From Paenibacillus sp. FSL R5-0490 (GTDB lineage: Bacteria; Bacillota; Bacilli; Bacillales; Cytobacillaceae): a stretch of 64,000 nt of DNA. Position 1 is the first letter of the stretch. Every line of letters begins with the position of its first letter. Both the position numbers and the translations under genes were made by a program. The stretch is from assembly GCF_001956215.1 (NCBI RefSeq), contig NZ_MRTQ01000013.1, positions 1 through 64,000 on the forward strand, given 5' to 3'. Below are positions 17,486-26,974 of this stretch, in pieces. The notes beneath the pieces are model-generated. The model was not told the DNA's origin, did no database searches, and saw nothing but the letters and a program-made list of their open reading frames with translations.

Positions 17486-17520
17486 ACCTCCCTTGATCTG
17501 ACAATTGAGGGAGAGGTCTA
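17476..17520 (-). terminator. Terminator of a putative antisense RNA
   Basis: On the minus strand AGACCTCTCCCT...AGGGAGGTCT forms a long stem followed by ATTTTTTAT. A leftward transcript starting beyond 17600 would end here, at the toxin stop codon, overlapping the toxin mRNA by roughly 110-120 nt. Confidence 0.65.
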
Positions 17521-17700
17521 CGTCTTTGACAGGCCGATCCCCTAAGGGAACGACTATTGCGAATGACCGTGGGTGCGGCAACACCTGCGGTCGTTTTTTT
17601 TATTCATATTCTTAATTAAAGGATATCATATACGTCTCAGAAAGTCACGGAAATAAGCAGAATCGCATGATCAATTATAGTATATGCAGATCTCGCTTAA
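17490..17700 (-). ncRNA. Putative antitoxin antisense RNA
   Basis: The evidence is indirect: a good leftward terminator at the toxin stop and a rightward one at 17565-17601 give the convergent overlap seen in Bacillus txpA/RatA and bsrG/SR4 loci. Possible -10 elements on the minus strand are TATAAT near 17675 and TATGAT near 17630, both with poor -35 sequences, so the 5' end is not fixed. The remaining sequence up to 17830 shows nothing else. Confidence 0.4.
17565..17601 (+). terminator. Terminator of the toxin mRNA
   Basis: GACCGTGGGTG/CACCTGCGGTC stem with loop CGGCAA and eight Ts. Confidence 0.9.
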
Positions 17701-17831
17701 ACATCCCATAATGATTCTTGGCCTGTCGTGCAATACTAAAATGGCAGCACAGTACCATTTAGTTTGAACCTTAAAGGTATAACGTTCCGCATAAAGCCAT
17801 CTATGTTTTGTCAAAGGAAAGGACGATTCAA

Positions 17832-18593
17832 TTGCCGGCATTTATTTATGAGGATACAAAGATTTTTTATGAAACAATGGGCAAGGGTGTGCCGATCCTC
17901 TTTATACATCCTCCCGCTATGGGAAGAAAGGTATTTTATTATCAAGGCCTCCTGGCAGAGCATTTTCAGGTGATTTTTCCTGATTTAAGCGGGAATGGAG
18001 ATTCTGCTGGCCCGGAAAAAACAGTAACTATACAAGGATATGCAGAAGAGATAAAAGCTGTATTAGACCACTTGGATATTGAAAAAGCTGTTATTCTGGG
18101 CTATTCATCAGGCGGCATAATTGCTCAGGAGTTTGCCCTTTCATATCCGGAAAGAACACTTGGTGTCATTCTCTCAGGCGGGTTTCCAGAGGTGTTATCG
18201 GAAACCTTCAAATATGAGCATATTCTGGGGATGTACTTTGTGAAGCACTTTCCAGGTTTTCTGCAGTATGTAATAGCATCGAGCCATACAAAAGATAAAA
18301 AAGTCAGAGACGAGATTCTGGAGCATATGAAAAAAGCAAATCACACCATGTGGTTTCAATTTTATGATAGATCACTTCACTATTCCTGCACCGACCGCCT
18401 TAGGAACTTAAGTGTCCCACTTCTCCTTATTTATGGCTCAAGAGATTTTGTTAATCAGCATATAAGGAGCTATAGAAGATATGTCAGCTTTCAGGCAGCC
18501 ATAATCAAAGGCGTATCCCATCAGGTGCCAACTAAAAAGTGGCAGCTATTCAATCAGGTTGTAACTTGTTTTGTACAGCAGCATTTTAAATAA
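17832..18593 (+). CDS. Alpha/beta-fold hydrolase
   Basis: A 253-residue cytoplasmic hydrolase. Oxyanion-loop IHPPAMG, nucleophile Ser in LGYSSGGI, catalytic Asp in YGSRDFV and His in GVSHQVP are all seen in the usual order. The substrate is unknown; the cap region is modest, as in lipase/esterase or haloperoxidase-like members. The start is TTG 17832 with AAAGGAAAGGA 8 nt before it; TTG 17808 is in frame but has no site. It shares a bidirectional terminator with the convergent MFS gene. Confidence 0.88.
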   Translation: MPAFIYEDTKIFYETMGKGVPILFIHPPAMGRKVFYYQGLLAEHFQVIFPDLSGNGDSAGPEKTVTIQGYAEEIKAVLDHLDIEKAVILGYSSGGIIAQEFALSYPERTLGVILSGGFPEVLSETFKYEHILGMYFVKHFPGFLQYVIASSHTKDKKVRDEILEHMKKANHTMWFQFYDRSLHYSCTDRLRNLSVPLLLIYGSRDFVNQHIRSYRRYVSFQAAIIKGVSHQVPTKKWQLFNQVVTCFVQQHFK

Positions 18594-18596
18594 AGA

Positions 18597-18631
18597 AATC
18601 CGTATCGTCATGGAACGATACGGATTTTTTC
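18597..18631. terminator. Bidirectional terminator
   Basis: AAATCCGTATCGT/ACGATACGGATTT stem with T-runs on both strands, between convergent genes. Confidence 0.9.
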
Positions 18632-19889
18632 AGCTGTCATTTGCTTCAGGTTTGATTGCTAAAATGGCTGCAATGGCAGCAAGAATGGTTATTCCGCTTA
18701 AAATATAAAAGAGCCCTTGATCAGAGTGCTTCATCAGAATAGCAATGGCAGGCGGGCCGCCGGCAACCCCGATAAACCGCATTGAACTGTATAGCGAAGT
18801 AATGGTTCCACGTTCCTCTTTTGCAATTCCCTCCGTAATCAACGCGTCCAATGAAGGCAGTGCAACTCCTATGCCAATTCCGGCAAACAGGAACATGCTG
18901 ATCATAAACCACATATTGTTTGAAAAGCTTAAGATTGCAGTGGCAGCTGCCACAAGCACTGATCCTAAAAATATGATCCACTTCATCAGTATTTTATTTT
19001 CTTTTATTTTTTTGCCTGTCAGATAGGATGAAAGGCAGAGTGCGCCAAGCGGGACAGCCAGCAGAAGCCCTTTTTTAACATCTTTAATACCGTATGTCTT
19101 TTCAAGCACATCAGATAAATAAAAAAGGATCCCAAAAAGCACAAACATGAGAATAGCACCTATCAGGAAAATAGCATAAAGCCATTTTCCATTGTTTTTA
19201 AAGGTATCCTTAATATTGCTCCAAAACTTCTTCAGCGGTAGAGGTTCTTCTCTTTTATTTGGCGTTTTTACAAGGAAGAAAACCAGCAGGATTGAAATGG
19301 TACAAAAAACTGGAAATGAAAAAAACGGTAAAAACCATATAAACCCTGCCAGAAAAGCACCAAGTATAGGTGATAAAACTTTTCCAAAAGTGTTGGAAGT
19401 TTCAATTAGGCCAAGGGAGCTGCTGACATCATCGTCATTTTTAAACATATCCCCGACCAAGGGCATAACAATTGGTGCCGCACCTGCTGCCCCAACACCC
19501 TGCAATGCCCTCCCGGCTAATATGATCCAATAAGCATCTGCCATTTTCCATGCCGCCCATCCAGAGATCAGCCCGCCAATTCCTGCAATGAGAAGACTTG
19601 GTATAATTACTTTTTTACGGCCGATATGATCGGATAAAAAGCCTGCAATTGGAATCAAAATAATGGCTACAATACTGTATACGGTAATAATCATGCTGGA
19701 TTGGAATGCAGAAATATTTAGTTTATTTTCCATCGCCGGCAGAACGGGAATCAGCATGGAATTCCCAAGTGTCATAACGAGAGGAATTGAAGAAAGTGAA
19801 AGTATGGCCCATTTTTGGTTATGAACATCATCACCTGACTTCTTTTTAGCTTTGGAATTTACAGATTGTAAATTTTCAATGTGCTCCAT
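18630..19889 (-). CDS. MFS drug-type efflux transporter
   Basis: A 419-residue, 12-helix major facilitator. Motif A reads GFLSDHIGRKKV between helices 2 and 3. PVLPAMENKLN and LAGRALQGVGAAGAAPI correspond to the DHA1 drug:proton antiporter family (motif D2 and motif B). A 30-residue hydrophilic N-terminus precedes helix 1. The substrate is unknown. It is monocistronic; no regulator lies beside it. Confidence 0.88.
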   Translation of the reverse strand: MEHIENLQSVNSKAKKKSGDDVHNQKWAILSLSSIPLVMTLGNSMLIPVLPAMENKLNISAFQSSMIITVYSIVAIILIPIAGFLSDHIGRKKVIIPSLLIAGIGGLISGWAAWKMADAYWIILAGRALQGVGAAGAAPIVMPLVGDMFKNDDDVSSSLGLIETSNTFGKVLSPILGAFLAGFIWFLPFFSFPVFCTISILLVFFLVKTPNKREEPLPLKKFWSNIKDTFKNNGKWLYAIFLIGAILMFVLFGILFYLSDVLEKTYGIKDVKKGLLLAVPLGALCLSSYLTGKKIKENKILMKWIIFLGSVLVAAATAILSFSNNMWFMISMFLFAGIGIGVALPSLDALITEGIAKEERGTITSLYSSMRFIGVAGGPPAIAILMKHSDQGLFYILSGITILAAIAAILAIKPEANDS

Positions 19890-20067
19890 ATTTCTGACCT
19901 TCCTTTTCGTTAATCAAACTAGTCTTAATATGGGCTAAATGAAGAAAAACTAACTAGAAAAAGCTTTGTCTTTTTATGGGAAAGTTCAAATTCTGGAAAA
20001 ATTTGTTTCGATATCCTAAAAAGAAACCGTTACACTATAAAGAAAACGAACACGGGGAGGGAATTAT

Positions 20068-20700
20068 GTGAGGGAGATTATTTCCTTAAGCATTGGAAAG
20101 CCAAAAAAGCACAGGTGGAATAACAAAGAGGAAATATCGGGAATCGGCAAAGAAAAAATCCACAGTGTGTTTCTAGCGAAGGAAGGTTTTATGGGGGATG
20201 GAGTGGCAAATACTGATTTTCATGGCGGTCCAGACCGTGCAGTGTGCCTATATCCTTACGAACATTACGGGATGTGGGAGAAAGAATTTAAAAAGTCATT
20301 CTCTCCACCGTCATTTGGTGAAAATATTTGTGCGGTAAATATGCAGGAGAAGGATGTTTTTATAGGTGACACCTTTTCACTGGGGAAATCTGTCATCCAA
20401 ATAACACAGGGGCGTATCCCATGCTCCACAATATCAAAGCATAACGGAGAAGATCAGCTTTTAGGAAGAATGGTGGAAACATGCTTCACAGGCTACTTTT
20501 TCAGAGTGCTGAAAGAAGGAACTGTAACAGCAGACAGCGTACTAAAGCTTGAAGAAAGGAAGCAGGAAAGTGTATCGGTTCTGAAAGGGAATTTTATCAT
20601 GTTCCATGACCGAAGAAACCTTAAAGCTATAGAAGAACTGCTGCGGATTGAGGAGCTTGCAGATGTGTGGAGAGAAAAGCTTGAAAAAGCATTATTATAA
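20068..20700 (+). CDS. MOSC domain protein (YiiM-like)
   Basis: A 210-residue protein with the molybdenum-cofactor-sulfurase C-terminal (MOSC) fold. DFHGGPDRAVCLYPYEHY and FGENICAVNM are the conserved blocks, GRIPCSTI contains the family Cys, and a three-helix tail follows, as in YiiM. YiiM-type proteins reduce N-hydroxylated compounds using a bound molybdenum cofactor in enterobacteria; here the role is inferred. The GTG start at 20068 follows GGGGAGGG. The next element is the trp leader. Confidence 0.85.
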   Translation: MREIISLSIGKPKKHRWNNKEEISGIGKEKIHSVFLAKEGFMGDGVANTDFHGGPDRAVCLYPYEHYGMWEKEFKKSFSPPSFGENICAVNMQEKDVFIGDTFSLGKSVIQITQGRIPCSTISKHNGEDQLLGRMVETCFTGYFFRVLKEGTVTADSVLKLEERKQESVSVLKGNFIMFHDRRNLKAIEELLRIEELADVWREKLEKALL

Positions 20701-20717
20701 AAAATGAATTTTTCCCC

Positions 20718-20749
20718 TTGACATTTTTCATTTATCGGAATAGTATAAT
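20718..20749 (+). promoter_or_regulatory. trpE: trp operon promoter
   Basis: TTGACA at 20718-20723 is followed 17 bp later by TAGTAT, overlapping TATAAT. It starts the long double T-box leader. Confidence 0.75.
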
Positions 20750-20756
20750 AAGCAAT

Positions 20757-21037
20757 ATATCGATCGGCAATGACAAAGAGTAGTAACTGCTGGTGAAGCT
20801 AAAGAGAGCTGATGGTTGGTGCAAATCAGTGTGGAAACAGCAGTGAATGGACTTTCGAGCCTCCAAACCGAACCTTTTTTAAGCAGTAGGCTTTGGCGAA
20901 CGGTCTCATCGTTACAAGGGACAGATATTCAGGCGATTTTCGCTTTGATATCTGTTAAGTGAGCTGATTGATCAGCTAACAAAGGTGGCACCACGGGTTT
21001 CTCGTCCTTTTTAGACGGGGAGCCCTTTTTATTTTTA
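20757..21037 (+). promoter_or_regulatory. T-box leader 1 (tryptophan)
   Basis: Stem I features AGAGAGCTGATGGTTGGTG are present. The specifier lies in GAATGGACTT (TGG at 20848-20850), the T-box proper reads AGGTGGCACCACG at 20983-20995, and a terminator with T-run lies at 20995-21037. Uncharged tRNA-Trp is expected to pair with TGG and with the T-box bulge, favouring the antiterminator. Confidence 0.93.
20995..21037 (+). terminator. Terminator of T-box leader 1
   Basis: GGGTTTCTCGTC/GACGGGGAGCCC stem, then T-run. It competes with the antiterminator formed by the T-box sequence. Confidence 0.85.
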
Positions 21038-21057
21038 TATAACTTTAATACTTTAAA

Positions 21058-21337
21058 TCGCTAAGCAAGAGGAGTAGATTGATGGAGATCCGTCTAAGAG
21101 AGCTGGGGAAAGGTGAGAGCCCGGTACGGAACGTCATTCGAATGGACTTGCGAGAGGCTTCCTGAACGATAGTAGGGAAGCACGGGTTTCCGCCGTTAAA
21201 AGGATAGGGTATCGACTTATTTCCGTACCCGAAAAAGGGAGCAGCTTTTTTTGCTCTAAAAAGAGGTGGCACCACGTTCACAAGACACGTCCTCTATACC
21301 TGCAGCTGCTGTGGGTATAGGGGACTTTTTTTATTTT
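21058..21337 (+). promoter_or_regulatory. T-box leader 2 (tryptophan)
   Basis: A second complete T-box follows 20 nt after the first. Its AGAGAGCTGGGG stem, specifier context GAATGGACTT (TGG at 21143-21145) and T-box AGGTGGCACCACG at 21264-21276 repeat the arrangement, with a terminator at 21289-21337. The specifier context equals that of leader 1, so both should read tRNA-Trp. Confidence 0.93.
21289..21337 (+). terminator. Terminator of T-box leader 2
   Basis: GTCCTCTATACC/GGTATAGGGGAC perfect stem with T-run, directly before the trpE ribosome binding site. Confidence 0.9.
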
Positions 21338-21363
21338 CCTTAAAGAACTGGAGGAGAGATATA

Positions 21364-22758
21364 TTGAAACCAACATTAGATGGGACTTATATAATCGAAG
21401 AGCTGGAGGGTGACACATTAACGCCAATTTCAATCTTTCAGAGAATGAGCGGCAGAAAAAAATTTCTGTTAGAAAGCTCGCTAAAGCATGAAAAATCGGG
21501 AAGGTATTCCTTTATTGGTGCAGATCCCGTGATGGAATTAAAAGGAGAAGGAAACCGGACAGCTGTTACTGCCAGGGGAAAAACAGAAGTTTTTGCTGAA
21601 AAGCCGCTTGATGCGGTAAGAAGGCTGATGCCGGAGCAGAAACATCACCCCTTTGAACAGTTCCCATTTTGTGGAGGAGCTGTTGGCTATGCAGGCTATG
21701 ATGTCATCAGACAATACGAAGATATCGGGACGATTCCTTATGATGAGCTGAATGTACCGGATGTCCACCTTATGTTTTTTGAGGAAGTGGCAGTTTTCGA
21801 TCATCTGGAGCAAAAGGTATATCTCGTAGCCATGCCTTTACTGGAAGAAACAGATGAATCTCAGCTGCGTGAAAAAATAAAGAAAAGAAAGGCCGAAATC
21901 CAAAAGGGGACAGCGGGACCTGAATCAGAAGAAGCCACACTATCAGCTTTCAAAGCTTCCATATCTAAAGAAGACTTCGTTGAAAAGGTAAATAAAGCCA
22001 AATCTTATATAGAAGAGGGTGATATTTTTCAGGTGGTGCTTTCTCAGAGGCTAAAGGCAGAATTGACTGGAGATCCTTTCGCATTTTACCGGAAGTTACG
22101 AGTGCAAAATCCTTCCCCATATATGTACTATCTTGATTTTGATGAATATGCAGTTGCAGGGGCATCGCCTGAAAGCCTTATAAAAGCAGCAGGAAACAAA
22201 GTAATCACAAACCCAATTGCTGGAACAAGGCCAAGAGGCAAGACAGAAGAGGAAGACTTACAGCTTGAAAGGGACCTGATAGAAGATGAAAAGGAGCTTG
22301 CCGAACACAGGATGCTGCTCGATCTGGGCAGAAATGATCTTGGCCGTGTCTGCGAATTCGGATCGGTCACTATAGAAAAAAACATGATAATTGAGAGATA
22401 TAAGCACGTCATGCACCTTGTATCCGAAGTTGGAGGCAGGCTGAAAAATCCACATACATCGATTGATGCCTTAATAGCGTGTCTGCCTGCCGGAACGGTT
22501 TCAGGTGCTCCCAAAATTAGAGCAATGGAAATCATCAATGAACTTGAAACCGTGAAAAGAGGAATTTACTCAGGAGCAGTGGGCTATTTTTCCGGGAATG
22601 GCAATATGGATTTCGCACTGGCAATCAGAACAATGGTGATTAAAGATGGATACGCCTATATACAAGCTGGGGCAGGCATCGTGCATGACTCCATCCCTGA
22701 AAAAGAGTACGAAGAAACACTTCATAAATTAAAAGCATTTTTGGAGGACAAAAAATGA
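21364..22758 (+). CDS. trpE: Anthranilate synthase component I
   Basis: A 464-residue chorismate-using enzyme making anthranilate with TrpG. SPESLIKAAGNKVITNPIAGTRPRG-type chorismate and Mg blocks (quoted only in part: IAGTRPRGKTEEED), and LPAGTVSGAPK and GAGIVHDSIPEKE, are all present. The TTG start at 21364 follows GGAGGAGAG. Its stop overlaps the trpG start (ATGA), implying coupled translation of the two subunits. Confidence 0.96.
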   Translation: MKPTLDGTYIIEELEGDTLTPISIFQRMSGRKKFLLESSLKHEKSGRYSFIGADPVMELKGEGNRTAVTARGKTEVFAEKPLDAVRRLMPEQKHHPFEQFPFCGGAVGYAGYDVIRQYEDIGTIPYDELNVPDVHLMFFEEVAVFDHLEQKVYLVAMPLLEETDESQLREKIKKRKAEIQKGTAGPESEEATLSAFKASISKEDFVEKVNKAKSYIEEGDIFQVVLSQRLKAELTGDPFAFYRKLRVQNPSPYMYYLDFDEYAVAGASPESLIKAAGNKVITNPIAGTRPRGKTEEEDLQLERDLIEDEKELAEHRMLLDLGRNDLGRVCEFGSVTIEKNMIIERYKHVMHLVSEVGGRLKNPHTSIDALIACLPAGTVSGAPKIRAMEIINELETVKRGIYSGAVGYFSGNGNMDFALAIRTMVIKDGYAYIQAGAGIVHDSIPEKEYEETLHKLKAFLEDKK

Positions 22759-23366
22759 TTCTGCTGATTGATAATTATGATTCATTCACATTTAACCTTT
22801 ATCAATATCTTGGTGAGCTGGGACAGGAAATTAAAGTTGTAAGGAATGATCAGATAACAGTCGAAGAAATCGAAAAATTGAATCCCGATGCCATTGTTCT
22901 TTCCCCTGGACCGGGACGGCCGGAACAAGCGGGAGTCATTGTTGAAGTTATTCAGCAATTTTACAGGAAGCTCCCTATCCTGGGCATTTGCCTTGGCCAT
23001 CAGGCAATCGGCTATGCCTTTGGGGCAAAGATTGAAAAAGCGAAGAAAATTATGCATGGCAAGGTGTCTAACCTGAAGCACAACGGCTCACAGCTGTTTC
23101 AATACATGCCGCAGCCAATAAGCATCATGCGTTATCATTCCTTAATAATTCAGTCAGGAACGCTGCCTGGCAGCTTTAAGGTTTTGGCCCGGTCAATGGA
23201 TGACAATGAAATAATGGCAATCAAACATGAAGTCTATCCTTTATACGGCTTGCAGTTCCATCCGGAGTCAGTAGGAACAGACCTTGGAAAAAGGATTTTG
23301 GAAAACTTTCTACAAACAATCAGGAGGGAAGAAAAGAGTGAAAACAATACTGCAGAGGTTATCTGA
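22755..23366 (+). CDS. trpG: Anthranilate synthase glutamine amidotransferase
   Basis: A 203-residue class I amidotransferase that supplies ammonia to TrpE. The nucleophile Cys is in LGICLGHQAIG, and the His-x-Glu pair is in QFHPESVGT. It overlaps trpE by 4 nt and trpD by 29 nt. In Bacillus subtilis the equivalent pabA/trpG lies in the folate operon; here a copy sits in the trp operon, and whether a second one exists for folate is unknown. Confidence 0.94.
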   Translation: MILLIDNYDSFTFNLYQYLGELGQEIKVVRNDQITVEEIEKLNPDAIVLSPGPGRPEQAGVIVEVIQQFYRKLPILGICLGHQAIGYAFGAKIEKAKKIMHGKVSNLKHNGSQLFQYMPQPISIMRYHSLIIQSGTLPGSFKVLARSMDDNEIMAIKHEVYPLYGLQFHPESVGTDLGKRILENFLQTIRREEKSENNTAEVI

Positions 23367-24363
23367 ACGGGAGTCATTGACAGAGGCAGAAATGAAGGAA
23401 GCAATGGACAATTTATTTGCCCAGGATGTTACGGACAGTGAGATTGCGGCATTTATGGTGAGCCTTAAAACAAAAGGGGAAACAGTTGAAGAAATTTCAG
23501 GCATCGTAAAAGCGTTGAGGGATAAATCTCTTTCATTTAGTAAGAAGATTCCTAATGTTTTGGATAATTGCGGTACAGGAGGAGATGGTTCAAGCAGCTT
23601 TAATATCAGCTCCACTTCGGCCTTTGTGATTGCAGGTGCCGGAATTCCTGTTGCTAAGCACGGCAACCGAAGTGTTTCCAGCAAAACAGGCAGTGCCGAT
23701 GTTCTGGAGCATTTGGGAATTAATCTAAATCACCCGCCTGAGCGCACGGAGGAAATATTGGAGGAAATCGGGATTGCCTTTCTTTTCGCCCCTCATGTCC
23801 ATCCGAACATTAAAAGAATCATGAAGGTGCGCAAGGATTTGAGAATACCGACAACTTTCAATTTGATAGGGCCATTAACCAATCCGGTTGAGCTTGATCA
23901 TCAGCTTCTCGGGATTTACCGGAGGGATTATATCGAAATGTTTGCAGAGGTCCTAAAAACTTTGGGAAGAAAGCGTGCAGTTGTTTTAAATGGTGCAGGG
24001 TTTATGGATGAGGCATCTCTGCAGGGGGAAAATCATCTGGCGATCCTTACCGGCGGCAAGGTAACGAAAAAGGTGCTCCATCCAGAGGAAGTTGGTCTAT
24101 CCGTCTGCAGCAATGAGGCGATCAGAGGGGGAGATTCCAGGGAAAATGCTGAAATTCTTATGAGTGTCCTGAAGGGAGAAAAGGGAGCGAGAAGAGATAC
24201 AGTCCTTCTTAATGCCGGCATTGGAATCTTTACAGGAGGCAAGGCGGCAACATTTCAAGATGGGATAAATGCAGCAAAAGAAAGCATTGATTCAGGAGCT
24301 GCCTTACAAAAGCTTCATCAGTTAATTGAGGCAAGCAGAAGCATCCATAAAGAGGTGATATAA
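23338..24363 (+). CDS. trpD: Anthranilate phosphoribosyltransferase
   Basis: A 341-residue enzyme joining anthranilate to PRPP. GTGGDGSSSFNIS is the PRPP/Mg loop, KHGNRSVSSKTGSAD the second conserved block. The GTG at 23338, within the trpG end, is chosen because AGGAGGGAAG precedes it; the frame extends 18 codons upstream without a site. It ends directly at trpC. Confidence 0.96.
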   Translation: MKTILQRLSERESLTEAEMKEAMDNLFAQDVTDSEIAAFMVSLKTKGETVEEISGIVKALRDKSLSFSKKIPNVLDNCGTGGDGSSSFNISSTSAFVIAGAGIPVAKHGNRSVSSKTGSADVLEHLGINLNHPPERTEEILEEIGIAFLFAPHVHPNIKRIMKVRKDLRIPTTFNLIGPLTNPVELDHQLLGIYRRDYIEMFAEVLKTLGRKRAVVLNGAGFMDEASLQGENHLAILTGGKVTKKVLHPEEVGLSVCSNEAIRGGDSRENAEILMSVLKGEKGARRDTVLLNAGIGIFTGGKAATFQDGINAAKESIDSGAALQKLHQLIEASRSIHKEVI

Positions 24364-25152
24364 GTGGGAACAATTTTAGATCAAATTCTGGCTGAAAAAA
24401 GAAAAGAAGTCATTGTGCTGAAACAGGAGATTATAGATGCTCAAGAAACCGGAAGCAAACGCTCATTTATTAAAAGGCTTGCGTCAGGCAGCGAACTGGC
24501 TGTGATTGCTGAATTCAAAAGAGCCTCACCATCAAAGGGCGATATCAATACCGGACAAAATCCGAAAGACCAGGCATTATTTTATAAAAAGTATGGTGCG
24601 GATGCGATTTCCGTTTTAACAGATACTAGGTTTTTTAAAGGCAGCTTCGCTGATCTTTCAGCTGTCAGAGAGACAGTCGACCTTCCTATTCTCTGCAAAG
24701 ACTTCATTGTAGACGAGGTGCAAATCTTAAAGGCAAAAGCATCAGGGGCAAACCTGATTTTACTCATTGCTGCTGCCATGGATGCAGAACGGCTTCAAGA
24801 GCTTTTTGATTTTGCTGAGGGTGAAGGCCTTGAAGTATTAATGGAGGTTCATAATGAAGAAGAACTGGAAATCGCGCTAAAAACCGGGGTACAGCTGATC
24901 GGAGTCAACAACCGGAATTTAAAAACCTTTGCAGTAGATCTGAGTGTAACAGAAAAACTGGCGCCGCTAATAAAGAAAGCGGGAAAATTTCTGATCAGCG
25001 AGAGCGGAATTAAGTCGGAAGACGATGTGCGGCGTGTCATTGCAGCAGGAGCAAACGCAATTCTTGTCGGAGAAGCATTTATGAAAGCAGAGAACCTGGA
25101 AGGGCTTTTGAAGGCCATGAAGCTTCCTTTGCAGGGGGCTGTCAGACAATGA
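24364..25152 (+). CDS. trpC: Indole-3-glycerol phosphate synthase
   Basis: A 262-residue TIM barrel closing the indole ring. EFKRASPSKGDIN, CKDFIVDEVQI and ISESGIKSEDD are the family blocks and hold the catalytic Lys and Glu residues. It begins with GTG immediately behind trpD and overlaps trpF by 4 nt. Confidence 0.96.
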   Translation: MGTILDQILAEKRKEVIVLKQEIIDAQETGSKRSFIKRLASGSELAVIAEFKRASPSKGDINTGQNPKDQALFYKKYGADAISVLTDTRFFKGSFADLSAVRETVDLPILCKDFIVDEVQILKAKASGANLILLIAAAMDAERLQELFDFAEGEGLEVLMEVHNEEELEIALKTGVQLIGVNNRNLKTFAVDLSVTEKLAPLIKKAGKFLISESGIKSEDDVRRVIAAGANAILVGEAFMKAENLEGLLKAMKLPLQGAVRQ

Positions 25153-25772
25153 AGGTGAAGGTTTGCGGAATTAGTGATATAAGCACGGCACTTTTTGCGA
25201 TAGACAGCGGTGCGGGTGCCCTGGGATTTGTGTTTGCTGAAAGCAAAAGAAAAATTACACCCGAGGCAGCAGGCGAAATAATTAAAGAGCTTCCCGGGGA
25301 CGTTTTAAAAGTCGGAGTATTTGTGAATGAAACGAAAGAAAACATTGAGGAAATAGCCAGTATTTCAGGGATCAATGTCATACAGCTTCATGGAGATGAA
25401 ACGCCGGAATTTTGCAGCTCATTCTCTTTACCGGTTATAAAAGCCTTGAGCATTGGCTCACCAGATGATCTATCTAAACTGGATGAATATGCATGTGAAT
25501 ATGTTCTTCTTGATAGTCCAAAAGGAAAATATCGGGGGGGCAGCGGGGTATCGTTTGATTGGTCGATTCTAAACAAAAATTCAATGCATGATAAAAAAAT
25601 CATCCTCGCAGGAGGGCTCAATCCTGAAAATGTGGGGGAAGGGATTAAAGCCGCCAATCCTTATATGGTTGATGTAAGCAGCGGGGTTGAAACGGCAGGG
25701 AAGAAAGATCCCGAGAAAATAAAAAGATTCATAGATAACGCTAAACGAGTGGAGAGGGAGGAAGTAAAATGA
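25149..25772 (+). CDS. trpF: Phosphoribosylanthranilate isomerase
   Basis: A 207-residue TIM barrel. [14 protein letters not shown] holds the general-base Cys, and [20 protein letters not shown] and DVSSGVE are conserved, the second catalytic residue being the Asp of [12 protein letters not shown]. It carries out the Amadori rearrangement before TrpC. ATGA overlaps join it to trpC and trpB. Confidence 0.96.
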   Translation: MKVKVCGISDISTALFAIDSGAGALGFVFAESKRKITPEAAGEIIKELPGDVLKVGVFVNETKENIEEIASISGINVIQLHGDETPEFCSSFSLPVIKALSIGSPDDLSKLDEYACEYVLLDSPKGKYRGGSGVSFDWSILNKNSMHDKKIILAGGLNPENVGEGIKAANPYMVDVSSGVETAGKKDPEKIKRFIDNAKRVEREEVK

Positions 25773-26974
25773 ATGCAGCTTATACATTGCCTGATGAACG
25801 GGGTCATTTTGGGACATACGGAGGCAGGTACGTGCCTGAGACACTTATGCAGGCCATTCTTGAATTGGAGGAGGAGTATAAGAAAGCGCAAGCTGATCAA
25901 AGTTTTAAAAGGGAACTTCAAGGTTTGCTGAAAGACTATGTCGGAAGAGAAACTCCTTTGTATTTTGCAGAAAACCTCACAAAATATGCCGGTGGTGCGA
26001 AGATCTATCTTAAAAGGGAAGATTTGAACCATACAGGAGCCCATAAAATCAACAACTCACTTGGCCAGGCTCTATTGGCACAGCGAATGGGCAAAAGAAA
26101 AATCGTAGCTGAGACGGGGGCAGGGCAGCATGGAGTTGCAACAGCAACTGCCTGTGCGCTTTTAAATCTTGAATGCATTATTTTTATGGGTGAAGAGGAT
26201 ATCAGGAGACAGCAGCTGAACGTCTTCAGAATGGAGCTGCTTGGAGCGAAGGTTGTAGGTGTGCAATCAGGAAGTGCCACACTTAAAGATGCAGTCAACG
26301 AAGCCCTCCGCTACTGGGTGACAAATGTCGAGGATACCCATTACATTCTGGGTTCAGTCATGGGCCCGCATCCTTTTCCAATGATTGTCCGGGATTTCCA
26401 AAGTGTGATCGGAAATGAAACAAAGGAGCAGTATCTTGAAAAAGAAGGGAAACTCCCTGATGCAGTTGTAGCCTGCATTGGCGGCGGCAGCAATTCAATG
26501 GGCATGTTCTATCCTTTCATTAAAGATGAAACGGTCCGCATGATTGGGGTGGAAGCAGCAGGATTGGGAACAGATACTGAAAAACATGCTGCCTCTTTAA
26601 CAAAAGGAACGCCCGGAGTTCTTCATGGAGCATTAATGTATTTGCTGCAGGATGAACACGGACAGATTCAGGAAGCCCATTCCATTTCAGCAGGCCTGGA
26701 TTACCCTGGAGTAGGCCCCGAGCACAGCTATTTGAAAGACAGCGGAAGAGCCGAGTATGAATCAATCACAGATGAAGAGGCGCTAGAGGCATTACAGCTA
26801 TTATGCAAGCTGGAAGGCATTATTCCTGCTTTAGAAAGCTCCCATGCGATTGCCTATGCATTAAAGCTTGCACCGCAAATGAATAAAGATGAAGGTCTTG
26901 TTATCTGTCTATCCGGCAGAGGGGACAAAGATGTAGAAACTGTGAGAGCAAGATTAGGAGGGAAAGGAAAATGA
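25769..26974 (+). CDS. trpB: Tryptophan synthase beta chain
   Basis: A 401-residue PLP enzyme making tryptophan from indole and serine. The PLP lysine is in [10 protein letters not shown], the phosphate loop in [10 protein letters not shown], and the substrate loop in [11 protein letters not shown]. Length is normal. It is coupled to trpF and trpA by 4-nt overlaps. Confidence 0.97.
   Translation: MNAAYTLPDERGHFGTYGGRYVPETLMQAILELEEEYKKAQADQSFKRELQGLLKDYVGRETPLYFAENLTKYAGGAKIYLKREDLNHTGAHKINNSLGQALLAQRMGKRKIVAETGAGQHGVATATACALLNLECIIFMGEEDIRRQQLNVFRMELLGAKVVGVQSGSATLKDAVNEALRYWVTNVEDTHYILGSVMGPHPFPMIVRDFQSVIGNETKEQYLEKEGKLPDAVVACIGGGSNSMGMFYPFIKDETVRMIGVEAAGLGTDTEKHAASLTKGTPGVLHGALMYLLQDEHGQIQEAHSISAGLDYPGVGPEHSYLKDSGRAEYESITDEEALEALQLLCKLEGIIPALESSHAIAYALKLAPQMNKDEGLVICLSGRGDKDVETVRARLGGKGK

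Noticed and set aside
22128..22538. A 136-codon minus-strand frame
   Set aside because: Antisense to trpE without a start site; coding signal on the plus strand is unequivocal.
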